The position numbers were made by a program, and so were the translations under genes. Positions 18,601 to 29,553 of a DNA stretch of 64,000 nucleotides are shown piece after piece (position 1 is the stretch's first letter; each line of letters opens with the position of its first letter). Location: contig NZ_MDKB01000004.1 in NCBI RefSeq assembly GCF_001715295.1, positions 1 to 64,000 on the forward strand, written 5' to 3'. This DNA comes from Streptomyces griseus. GTDB taxonomy: Bacteria > Actinomycetota > Actinomycetes > Streptomycetales > Streptomycetaceae. The notes under the pieces are model-generated. The model worked only from the letters and a program-made list of their open reading frames with translations, had not been told where the DNA came from and searched no databases.

Positions 18601-20421
18601 GAGGCGGTGGTCGGCCGCGATCGACTCGGCGGCCCTGCGCTCGGCTTCGTACGACTGTTCGGCGGCCTGGGCGGCGTCGGCGGCGCGTGCGGCGCCGAGT
18701 TCGGCGCGGCTCTCGGCCGCGGCGGCTTCCCGTGCGTGGTCGGCCGCGGCGCGGGCGGCTTCCCTGGCGGTGTCCCAGGCGGCGACCGCGGACTGCTCCG
18801 CGTCGTTCGCGGCGAGCGCCGCGCGGGCCGGGTCGGCGTCCGGCGCGGTGTCGTCGAGCCAGCCCGCCCGTACGGCTTCGGCGGTCTCCTGCTCGACCTC
18901 GGCGAGGCGCTGGCGCAGGTGCCCGGCCTCGCTGCGGGCGCGCTGGGCCTCGGTCGCGGCGGTGGTCGCGTCGCGGTGGGCCGTCTCGCCGGTGACCTGG
19001 AGGGTGGCGGAGCGCTCCTCCTCCTCGTCGGCCAGGCGCTCGCCCGCCTCCGCGGCCGTGTGCAGGGCGCGTACGAGGTCGGCGGCGGCCGTGGCGCGGG
19101 CGGCGAGGGCGGGGGCCGCGTCACGCTCGGCCTCCCGGATGGCCACGGCGACGCGTGCGGAGCGGTCCGCCGCCGCACGGTGGCGCAGGACCGCCTCGGC
19201 GGCCTGCCAGGCGGCGTGCAGGGTGCGTGCCTCGCCCAGTTCGCGGCGCTGTGCCCCCGCTCCCTTCTCGGCGGCGGTCAGGGCCAGCGAGGCGTGCCGG
19301 TAGGCCAGTTCGGCCGCGATCAGGGCACGCCGGCCGCGGTCCGCCTCGGCCTCGGTGACGGTGCGGGCCGCTGCGGTGACCTGCTCGGCGAGCTCCGCGG
19401 TGCGGCCGCGTTCCTCCTCGGCGCGGGCGGAGAGCCTGCGCACGAGGGTGCGGGTGCGCCGCTCGGCACCCGCGTGGATGTCGCGGCTGCGGGCCCTGGT
19501 TGCCGTGGCGTCGACGATCCGGCCGAGCAGTTCGACTGAGCCGGCGGTGAAGTCGCGCTCGGCGGTGAGCTCGGCGCGACGGCCCAGTTTGTTGCCGAAG
19601 CCGCTGACGAGGTCGGCGAGACCGTCGGTGTCGCGGGTGTCGGTGACCGCGCGCAGCAGCAGATCGGTGAAGTCGGAGTCCTTCTTGACGGCGAAGAGTC
19701 CGGCGGCCTCGCCCTCGTCGGCGTTCATCTCACGCTGGTAGCGGAAGAGTTCGGGGTCGAGCCCGAGCTCGCCGAGGTGTTCGTTCCAGCGGTCGTGGAT
19801 CTCCTCCCAGTGCACGTCGAGGTGCTGGTAGAACTTGCCCGCGTCGGTGAGGGCGTCCCGGAAGCCCTTCATCGTGCGGCGCCTGCCCTGGGCGCCGGAG
19901 ACGCCCTCGGCGGGCCGGCCCACGGCGCTGGCCTCGGCGACCGGCAGACTGTCCAGGCTGAGGCCCGGGCCGGGGCGGAAGGAGTACCAGGCCTCCGCGA
20001 ACTTGCGGGGGTCGTTGGAGACCTGGCGTCCGCGCCATTCGCTGACCTTGCCGACGACGAGGCACTCACCGGTGAGGGTGTGCTGCCATTCCAGGGCGAC
20101 GTGCCCGCAGTCGTCGGCGAGCAGGAACTTGCGCAGGACGCCGGAGCTGGCCCCGCCCAGGGTGTTGCGGTGCCCCGGCAGCATCACGGAGAAGATCAGC
20201 TTGAGCAGGACGGACTTGCCGCCGCCGTTCTCCAGGAAGAGCACCCCCGCGGGCGCCGGGCGGCGTGGCGGGCCTACGGGTTCGTCCTCGAAGAACTCCG
20301 CCTGGGCCGGGGCGGGGCGCGGCACGGGCTCCCCTACTCCGCGCAGGTCGAGCACGGTGTCGGCGTAGCGCGCACCGGCGGGCCCGATGGAGTAGAGGCG
20401 GACCCGGGACAACTCGTACAT
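15691..20421 (-). CDS. Giant SMC-like ATPase (MukB/JetC-like), third gene of an operon
   Basis: A 1576-aa protein with SMC/Rad50-type architecture. An N-terminal head half has Walker A ENGGGKS (N65-S70). About 1,100 residues of Ala/Glu/Arg-rich heptads form two coiled-coil arms around a central hinge-like region (about 660-860, with a non-coiled segment including LLGLPGAPGAGLPG and ATVEYLGEHGIPALPGWRYL). The C-terminal head half has the signature FSGGQ (S1424-Q1427) and Walker B TLFLDNPIG. The residue after the Walker B Asp (D1461) is N1462, not the Glu that normally activates water. Such proteins load on or extrude DNA with kleisin and winged-helix partners. Start ATG 20421 is 64 bp after the upstream gene and has only a weak ribosome site. 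I assign it to the MukB/JetC branch by architecture and context, not by search. Confidence 0.78.
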   Translation of the reverse strand: MYELSRVRLYSIGPAGARYADTVLDLRGVGEPVPRPAPAQAEFFEDEPVGPPRRPAPAGVLFLENGGGKSVLLKLIFSVMLPGHRNTLGGASSGVLRKFLLADDCGHVALEWQHTLTGECLVVGKVSEWRGRQVSNDPRKFAEAWYSFRPGPGLSLDSLPVAEASAVGRPAEGVSGAQGRRRTMKGFRDALTDAGKFYQHLDVHWEEIHDRWNEHLGELGLDPELFRYQREMNADEGEAAGLFAVKKDSDFTDLLLRAVTDTRDTDGLADLVSGFGNKLGRRAELTAERDFTAGSVELLGRIVDATATRARSRDIHAGAERRTRTLVRRLSARAEEERGRTAELAEQVTAAARTVTEAEADRGRRALIAAELAYRHASLALTAAEKGAGAQRRELGEARTLHAAWQAAEAVLRHRAAADRSARVAVAIREAERDAAPALAARATAAADLVRALHTAAEAGERLADEEEERSATLQVTGETAHRDATTAATEAQRARSEAGHLRQRLAEVEQETAEAVRAGWLDDTAPDADPARAALAANDAEQSAVAAWDTAREAARAAADHAREAAAAESRAELGAARAADAAQAAEQSYEAERRAAESIAADHRLTDLLGLPGAPGAGLPGSRRSAADTGETDGSAPRGAGPAAHDPHALTAEEFDAAADELRELLDQGVASAERRLFDLRTAAADDSRILGALGDGGLLPPGPDVLATVEYLGEHGIPALPGWRYLAQAVDPADHAAVLAARPELVDGVVITDPDAHLRAREVLAAAALLPRSAVAVGTAAALLAPVPAPGTGSGSGSDDVFLVPPNPAMHDEHAADEERQALRTRAAARDEDIRTLAARLTADRALAARIAAWRADCPPGMLGELAEGARTARTAAETAEAVLAEARTVRAEADEAATDATRVREERQETAQRARRAADALAGLAHRLRDRAAWQARLRELTDEAAESEARATACLERARAADEDRRAAQRAADDAHRTARALRAERAEIAGAPETLPEPAAGSARTSLPALREAYRAASQLYEKVGVGADLRAEQARAESDESAALAELDRLTNKVRTRAAQLLEGTDGADGPSRQAAAARAERLVQLLETRASTASEQLGRLRGEAERLAPGDDAPHHTELPADLSPADADHAQHLLRTATAELASATEALDTARAAHAELLRAHRTAEDSAGGFDETAALLRDLLRDHGTDDGAEDPVPYTGTLEEARQSAAEARRSLRGCATELSAAESSVREASDVLVRHANSTRYEQVRTPARQQIRELPAAALPDHAEKWATAFAPRLRVLTDELAQLERNRDSIVDRLRGLVESALTTLRSAQRLSQLPEGLGEWSGQEFLRIRFEEPDQATLTERLGEVIDEATHAALKKNSDLRRDGMSLLLRGVQAALRPKGIAVEILKPDAVLRAERVPVGQMGDVFSGGQLLTAAIALYCTMAALRSNDRGRDRHRHAGTLFLDNPIGRANATYLLELQRAVADALGVQLLYTTGLFDTTALAEFPLVIRLRNDADLRAGLKYISVEEHLRPGLPQQDPEGETVHGEITATRMFKRSAQTSETGGGAQVPEMRTETALH

Positions 20422-20485
20422 GGCGGCGGACTCTCGTGGTTCGGGCGGCGGGGGGACGGCTGCTCCGGCAGCGGGCGGGGCGGGG

Positions 20486-21397
20486 TCAGGAGTGGAACGG
20501 CAGCCCCGCGTCGGCGGCCAGCTCCAGGCCGTCGGCGTCGGGCGGGGGCAGCAGGGTGGCGGAGCCGTCCGTGACCGGGACGACGCCGAGTTCCAGCAGT
20601 TCGGCCATGGCGGCGCCGGCCGCCATGTCCCGAACCTGGAGCTGGTAGCGGGCTGTGGTGCGGTACGCGCCGCCCGCGTCGTCCCCGGTGCGCTGGAGGA
20701 ATCCCGAGTCGGTGAGGAAGGCGACGGCCTTGCCGATGATGCCGGTGGTGGAACCGGCGAGCCTGCGGGCGTCCTTGGTGGCGCCCGTGGCACTGCGGCG
20801 GGCGTAGATGCGCCACCCCGACTCCAGTCCGGGGGCGTCGGTGGCCGGGTCGGTGTTGTCGCCCTGCTGCTCGGCGCGCTCCTCCAGGCGGTGGCATGCC
20901 TGGCGGACGAAGGCGTCGACGCCGTTGACGGTGATACGGCCGATGTACGCGTCGTCGGCGAGGTCCTCGGGGCGGGGGAAGGCCATGGCCGCGACGGCGA
21001 GGTGGGCCAGCCCGTGCAGGAAGCGGTCGGCGGCGTCGGACGAGGCCCGCCGGGCGTAGTCGCCCATGCGCACCGCGAAGACCGAGTCCTCCGCGGCGGT
21101 CACCGCCATCCCGGCACGGGTGGAGACCTCCAGGACGATGAGTCCGAGCCCGGTGGCGACGGCGTCCGCGAGCCGGGCGAAGGCCGGCTCCTCGCGGTAG
21201 CGGCGCAGCAGGTCGGCATACGTGGCATCGCGGGCCGGCAGGAGCTTGGGCTGCAGTCCGAAGGAGACGAGCCGGGCCGCGTCGGCCGCGTCCGCGGGGG
21301 TGACCGCGGCCGGAGCGGCAGGTGGTGCGGCGCCGTCGGCGGGTGCGGGCGACGGTTCGTCCCACGCTTCGGTGTGCTCGGCGTACTGCTCGCTCAA
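20486..21397 (-). CDS. MukE/JetB-like winged-helix protein, second gene of the SMC-like operon
   Basis: A 303-aa soluble protein. After a Pro/Ala-rich lead-in (1-37) it is mostly helical; the segment GIIGKAVAFLTDSGFLQRTGDDAGGAYRTTARYQLQVRDMA (about 219-259) looks like a winged helix with its beta hairpin, as in MukE-type partners of SMC complexes. The start appears to be TTG 21397, preceded by CGAGGAG at 8-nt spacing; the next Met is far inside conserved sequence. It sits between the 508-aa gene (70 bp upstream) and the ATPase gene (64 bp downstream). The MukE/JetB role is inferred from size, fold pattern and order. Confidence 0.68.
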   Translation of the reverse strand: MSEQYAEHTEAWDEPSPAPADGAAPPAAPAAVTPADAADAARLVSFGLQPKLLPARDATYADLLRRYREEPAFARLADAVATGLGLIVLEVSTRAGMAVTAAEDSVFAVRMGDYARRASSDAADRFLHGLAHLAVAAMAFPRPEDLADDAYIGRITVNGVDAFVRQACHRLEERAEQQGDNTDPATDAPGLESGWRIYARRSATGATKDARRLAGSTTGIIGKAVAFLTDSGFLQRTGDDAGGAYRTTARYQLQVRDMAAGAAMAELLELGVVPVTDGSATLLPPPDADGLELAADAGLPFHS

Positions 21398-21467
21398 CTC
21401 GGGGACTCCTCGGTACGGGTGGGGTGCTCGGGGTGCGGCGGGAAGGCGGTGGCCGGCCGGGGGGCCG

Positions 21468-22994
21468 TCACGAGGCGTCCTTCCGGTCCGCGGCCATGCC
21501 CGCGGCGTCCAGCAGTGCCGTGCCCACTATCAGGTCGGCCCCGCCGAACTCGGCGTCCTCGAGCGGGGTGCCGTCGTCGACGGCGAAGAGCAGCCGGCGC
21601 TCGCCCTGGCGGTAGGCGGTGCCGACCGGGGGGCTCGCCGCGTGCACCGCGAGCAGGGCGACGAGGTAGGGCAGGTCGGGGTCGCGGCGTCTGGCGTCGG
21701 CGAGGAGTCCGGAGAGCCTGCGGGGCGCGTCGTGCTCCAGGTCGAGGAGTTCCATGGCGTTCGCCAGCTGCTCCTCGCTGAACCTGCTGTCGTCGGGGGT
21801 GGCGACGAGGTCGGGTTCGGGCATCTCCGCGCCCAGGTGCTCGCGCTCCACCGGTGGCATGAGCAGCATGTCGACGAGGTCGCCGAGCCGGGCCGAGGAG
21901 GGGGTGCGCAGTCCTGTGCCGTGGGCGAAGAAGGCGTCGGTGGCCCGGCTGGCCTGTTCGAGGGGGAGCGGCAGCAGGGGTGCGAGGAGCTGTCCGTACA
22001 GGTCGGGTCCGCCGCGTGCCGTGGGGGCGGCGAACGCCTGCCGGTCCTGTTCGGCGCGGAAGAGCGGTCCGGCCTCCAGCAGCCTGGACTGGAGCTGGGT
22101 GTGGCGGCGGATGCAGTCCTTGACGATGTCGACGAGTTCGGCGGCGCGCCGCTTGTTCTCCGGCTCCCCGGCCTCGTCCCTGGCCTTGCGGATGTTGGTG
22201 AGGATCGCGTTCTCGTGGCGGTAGCGGTCGGCCACGTGGTCGAGCGCTTCGGCGATCATGTCGGGGACGGCGTGGAGCCAGTCGACGGCACGGACGTTGC
22301 GCCGGGTCGCCTCGAGCGTCCTGCGGAGCGTCTCGGCGTACTGCACGGTGCGGTAACGGGCCTGTTCGGCGGCGAGTTGGGCGTCGGCGAGGCGTCCCCG
22401 GCTGACGAGGACCTCCAGCTTCACCTCGGCGGCGATCTGTGCGCTGGTGACGTCCGTGTCCAGCGCGCCGACCAGGACGTTGACCGCCTCGTCGGTGGCC
22501 CGGAGATAGACGCTGCCGCCGTGGCCCGGTACTTCCTCGACCAGCTTGAAGTCGTAGTCCCTGCGGACGTAGACGCCGTCCGGTCCGAAGGTGCCGTACA
22601 CCGCACGGAAGCCGCGGTCCACGCTGCCCACGTTGATCAGGTTCTCCAGCACCCAGCGGGCGACCCGTTCGTGCTCGGCGACGGGTCTGCCGGGCGCCTG
22701 GGCCGCCACCCGCGGGAGGAGTCTGGCCACTATCTGGTCGTGGTCGGCGCCGGTGTCGAAATCCATGGTGAGCGTGACCAGATCGATCGCCGCGAGGGCG
22801 ACCTCGGCCATCGCGTAGACCGTGTACTCGCCGGCGAGATTCGCCTTGCGCACGTCGAGGTCGTGCAGCGGGGCGGTGCAGGCGAGCGCGCGCAGCCGAC
22901 GCGAGAGCCCCTCGTCGGCGGCGGGGCCCGGGGCGGGCCGCGGTCCGGCGCTGAGCTGGGGCGGAGCCGTGTCGGTGTCGGCGGGCGAAGTCAC
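21468..22994 (-). CDS. MukF/JetA-like (kleisin-type) protein, first gene of the SMC-like operon
   Basis: A 508-aa, mostly helical soluble protein. The N-terminal half begins with HDLDVRKANLAGEYTVYAMAEVALAAIDLV; the middle holds a long helical stretch (ADAQLAAEQARYRTVQYAETLRRTLEATRRN, about 205-235), and the C-terminal third has RFSEEQLANAMELLDLE and YRQGERRLLFAVDDG. Size and first position fit MukF/JetA of SMC loaders, but no residue pattern proves a kleisin. GTG 22994 was chosen over a TTG at 23024, whose extra residues look non-coding. It lies 57 bp downstream of the 5-oxoprolinase gene, so read-through from that gene is possible. Confidence 0.68.
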   Translation of the reverse strand: MTSPADTDTAPPQLSAGPRPAPGPAADEGLSRRLRALACTAPLHDLDVRKANLAGEYTVYAMAEVALAAIDLVTLTMDFDTGADHDQIVARLLPRVAAQAPGRPVAEHERVARWVLENLINVGSVDRGFRAVYGTFGPDGVYVRRDYDFKLVEEVPGHGGSVYLRATDEAVNVLVGALDTDVTSAQIAAEVKLEVLVSRGRLADAQLAAEQARYRTVQYAETLRRTLEATRRNVRAVDWLHAVPDMIAEALDHVADRYRHENAILTNIRKARDEAGEPENKRRAAELVDIVKDCIRRHTQLQSRLLEAGPLFRAEQDRQAFAAPTARGGPDLYGQLLAPLLPLPLEQASRATDAFFAHGTGLRTPSSARLGDLVDMLLMPPVEREHLGAEMPEPDLVATPDDSRFSEEQLANAMELLDLEHDAPRRLSGLLADARRRDPDLPYLVALLAVHAASPPVGTAYRQGERRLLFAVDDGTPLEDAEFGGADLIVGTALLDAAGMAADRKDAS

Positions 22995-23051
22995 GCTGCA
23001 CAGATTAGGTCCTCGGACCGACAACGGTCGAAACGGCGCAGAAGCGACCGG

Positions 23052-26663
<3,612 letters not shown>

Positions 26664-26914
26664 CCCCCCATTCTGGCGTGGACGGGCTCCCGCAGGAAGG
26701 ACGTGTGCGCGAGGTCGGCGGGTGTGTTCGGGAAGCTCCGCTCGGCGGGCCGCCGGACGGGGGCGGCCCGCACCGCGCACCGACGCGGGAGGCACGCACG
26801 GTGACGCCCCCGCACCGCCGTGCCGCCGCCGGATCCCGGGCGTTCCGGCCGGGGGACGTCCGGCGGGCGTTCGTCCCGGGCCGGACTCCGCGGCGGAGGG
26901 GGCCGGGCCGGACG

Positions 26915-28333
26915 TCAGACGGCCGGGGCGTCCGGGCCGATCCTGCTGCGTACCGCCGTCTGCACCTCGGCCTCCTCGGCCGGGTCGGCGGCGAGCCGCC
27001 GCAGGCGCTCGGCGACCCGGACGTCCCCGGTCTCGGCATGGAGAGCGGCCAGCTCGCGAGTGGTCTCCTCGCAGTCCCAGAGGCACTCGACGGCGAAGCC
27101 GGTGGCGAAGGACGGGTCGGTGACGGCCAGGGCGCGGGCGGCCCGTCCGCGCAGGTGGGAGGAGGAGGTCTCCCGGTAGACGTGGCGCAGTACGGGCGCG
27201 GCGCAGGCGATGCCCAGCCGGCCGGTGCCGTCGACGAGGGTTCCCAGGCGTGCCGTGTCGGTGCCCTCGCCCCGGACGGCCTCGCGCAGGGCGGCGAGGA
27301 CGAGCGGTGCGTCCTGCGCTCCGCCGCGGCAGGCCAGCACGCCGGCCGCCGACGCCCCGAGGGCGTCGGGCCGCCGGACCCAGCGCCGGGCCCGGCGCAC
27401 CGCGTCCTCCCCGCACATGCGCTCGAACGCGGCCACGGCCGCGTCGGCGACGGTGCGCGACGGGCAGGCGACGGCCTGCTCGATCAGGTCGAGCACGGCG
27501 GGGTCCCGCACTCCGGCCAGGTAGTGCAGGGCCGCGGAGCGGGCACCGTCGGAGCCGCTGCGCGCGGCTTCAATGATCAGGGGGCGGTCCCCGGCCCCGG
27601 CGACGGCGGAGAGGCAGCGGGCCGCCGGTACGTGGAGCACGCTGCCCCGCTCCAGTCCCTCCTGGGCCCAGTCGAAGACCGCCCGGACACTCCAGCCGGG
27701 GCGCGGGCCGCCGGGCCGCATCTGCCGCTGCCATCGGTCGAAGGACCCCTGTTCCGTCGCGGCCCTGACACGGGCGCCGACCGACACCCGGGGGTCGTCG
27801 GCCCACAGCCGCCAGGGTCGCGGTTCGAAGGCGTCGCGTACCACGGCGGCCAGATCGGCCGCGCCCTGCGCCGTGGCGGGGAAACGGGCCAGTACGGGCT
27901 CGGCGAGTGAGCGCAGTCCGGCGTCGTCGTCGCGCAGGGCCAGCTCGTCCAGGGCCCAGGCCCAGTTCGCCCCTGTCGCCGCGTACCGCCGGAGGAGCCG
28001 GAGGGCGTCGTCGCGGCCGTAGGAGGCGAGGTGGCCGAGCACCGCGAGCGCGAGGCCCGTACGTGAGTCGTCGGTGTCGAGGGCGTCCTCGGGGTCCCAC
28101 AGATGCCGCTCGATCTCCTCCGTGCCGCCGTCGAGATCGAGGTACAGGCGTGCGTAGTAGAGGGAGCGGTTCTCGACCTGCCAGTCGTGACGCGGATCGC
28201 TCAGTACGCAGTGGTTGAGGGCCGCGAGGGCCTCGGTACGGGGTGCGGCGAGCGCGTGGAGCGTGCCGTCGCCGCGGCCCCTCTGCAGCAGGCCGAGCAG
28301 GGTGCCGCTCGGCGCTATGAACGGATCGAACAT
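26915..28333 (-). CDS. HEAT-repeat-like protein, function unknown
   Basis: A 472-aa soluble protein of repeated helical pairs. Segments such as ARSAALHYLAGVRDPAVLDLIEQAV and SHLRGRAARALAVTDPSFATGFAVECLW have the spacing of HEAT/armadillo repeats. No catalytic motif is seen; such proteins usually act as scaffolds. The N-terminus MFDPFIAPSGTLLGLLQRGRGDGTLHALAAP matches a conserved family I recall from Streptomyces genomes without a known role. Start ATG 28333 has GAGG 8 nt upstream. A 251-bp gap separates it from the 5-oxoprolinase gene on the same strand. Confidence 0.75.
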   Translation of the reverse strand: MFDPFIAPSGTLLGLLQRGRGDGTLHALAAPRTEALAALNHCVLSDPRHDWQVENRSLYYARLYLDLDGGTEEIERHLWDPEDALDTDDSRTGLALAVLGHLASYGRDDALRLLRRYAATGANWAWALDELALRDDDAGLRSLAEPVLARFPATAQGAADLAAVVRDAFEPRPWRLWADDPRVSVGARVRAATEQGSFDRWQRQMRPGGPRPGWSVRAVFDWAQEGLERGSVLHVPAARCLSAVAGAGDRPLIIEAARSGSDGARSAALHYLAGVRDPAVLDLIEQAVACPSRTVADAAVAAFERMCGEDAVRRARRWVRRPDALGASAAGVLACRGGAQDAPLVLAALREAVRGEGTDTARLGTLVDGTGRLGIACAAPVLRHVYRETSSSHLRGRAARALAVTDPSFATGFAVECLWDCEETTRELAALHAETGDVRVAERLRRLAADPAEEAEVQTAVRSRIGPDAPAV

Positions 28334-28571
28334 GGGGAAAGCCTCACATCAAGCTGTCGACGCAACCGGGACTGTGCTGTTCCGAGTGCCGGGAGGGCAC
28401 TATGCCGCGCAGCTACATGATCGGCCGACCGCCGTCTTCTGCTTGGTGCTCATCTTCCTCTGCCTCTCGTCGGTGGTCCTGAGCGGACCTGCGACGTCAT
28501 GATGACCCAGCCATTTCGCCGACGCGACCACATTTACGGCGGACCGGTCAGCCGGCGCCGCGGAGCGCGTC

Positions 28572-28988
28572 TCAGCGGGTACCGAAGAGTTCCAGCAGGT
28601 CGCCCTTGCCGAACATCCGCGCGGTGTCCACGGCGGACGGTGTTCCCGCGGCCGGGTCGGCCCCTGCGGCGAGCAGCGCGTCGACCACCGTGCGCTCGCC
28701 CTTGAAGACGGCTCCGGCGAGCGGGGTCTGCCCCCGGTCGTTGGCCCGGTCGGGATCGGCGCCGCGGTCGGCGAGGGCACTGACGGCGGGCGCGTGCCCG
28801 TGGTAGGCGGCGAGCATCAGCAGCGAGTCGCCCCGGTCGTTGGTGAGGTTCACGGGCACACCCGCGTCGACGTAGGCGGCGAGCGCGTCGGTCTCGCCGC
28901 GGCGGGCCAGATCGAAGACCCTGGCCGCCAACTCGACCACCTCGGGGTCGAGGGCTTCGCCCACTTCGGGTCCGGGGGCTTCGCTCAT
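28572..28988 (-). CDS. Ankyrin-repeat protein
   Basis: A 138-aa cytosolic protein with about three ankyrin repeats: ARRGETDALAAYVDAGVPVNLTNDRGDSLLMLAAYHGH, then APAVSALADRGADPDRANDRGQTPLAGAVFKGE and TVVDALLAAGADPAAGTPS. The consensus DRGxTPLxxA, xxVxxLLxxGADP pattern is clear. It probably mediates a protein contact; the partner is unknown. Start ATG 28988. It lies 238 bp upstream of the HEAT-like gene on the same strand, and that gap has no gene. Confidence 0.85.
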   Translation of the reverse strand: MSEAPGPEVGEALDPEVVELAARVFDLARRGETDALAAYVDAGVPVNLTNDRGDSLLMLAAYHGHAPAVSALADRGADPDRANDRGQTPLAGAVFKGERTVVDALLAAGADPAAGTPSAVDTARMFGKGDLLELFGTR

Positions 28989-29321
28989 CGCACGAACCGC
29001 CTTCCATGGCTGTGTGCCGCGGCCCGGCGTGATGACGGCCGGCCCACGGGCGCGTGGGGGGTACGGCAGGGAGGCCGTACGAGTGAATCGACAGGGTACT
29101 GCTCCGCGATCGACATGAGCCTGCCCGGCTCCGGCGCGGCACCATCATGTGGAATCTCACCTTCCGCCCACCACCCACCGCCCCGCGGCGTTTCCCCCCC
29201 TCCCAGCCGATCGGGTGAAATCACCCCGTGTTCACCCGCTTGCACCTTTTATCGTATAGATACATCTTGTGATGCTGGAAGTACTCATGGTGACTGTCCC
29301 CCTCAACCAGGAGAACCGCTC
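28989..29321 (+). promoter_or_regulatory. smeA upstream region with candidate promoter
   Basis: The region is gene-free and turns AT-rich just before smeA. A candidate promoter is TTCACC (29231-29236) and TATAGA (29255-29260) with an 18-nt spacer, giving a leader of about 55 nt. AGGAG at 29309-29313 is the smeA ribosome binding site. In S. coelicolor this operon is controlled by sporulation whi genes; I see no certain WhiA or WhiG element here. Confidence 0.45.
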
Positions 29322-29516
29322 ATGATCCTCTCCATCTCGGGCGTGGTACTGCTCGGCATCATCGTCTTCCTCTTCTTCAAGAAGGACGGGCTGAAGGCGT
29401 CCCACGCCCTCATCTGCGCCCTGTTCGGCTTCTACCTGGCCGGCACCGCCATCGCGCCGAGCATCACGGCCGGCGGGGCGAGCCTCGCCAGCATGCTGGG
29501 TGGGATCAAGTTCTGA
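29322..29516 (+). CDS. smeA: SmeA, small membrane protein of sporulation septation
   Basis: A 64-aa protein with an N-terminal transmembrane segment (ILSISGVVLLGIIVFLFF), a KKDG turn, and a second hydrophobic stretch (HALICALFGFYLAGTAIA). Length, order and partner match SmeA of S. coelicolor, described as a 64-aa membrane protein that targets the FtsK-like SffA to sporulation septa. ATG 29322 follows AGGAG. sffA follows 37 bp after the stop, which supports a two-gene operon. The match is by memory of the family and by synteny; no alignment was run. Confidence 0.85.
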   Translation: MILSISGVVLLGIIVFLFFKKDGLKASHALICALFGFYLAGTAIAPSITAGGASLASMLGGIKF

Positions 29517-29553
29517 CGCTCCGCAACCGCTCCCACCCCTTCAGGAGACCGAC

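Noticed and set aside
23022..23024. TTG start for the 508-aa gene
   Set aside because: It would add ten residues with no ribosome site; GTG 22994 fits better.
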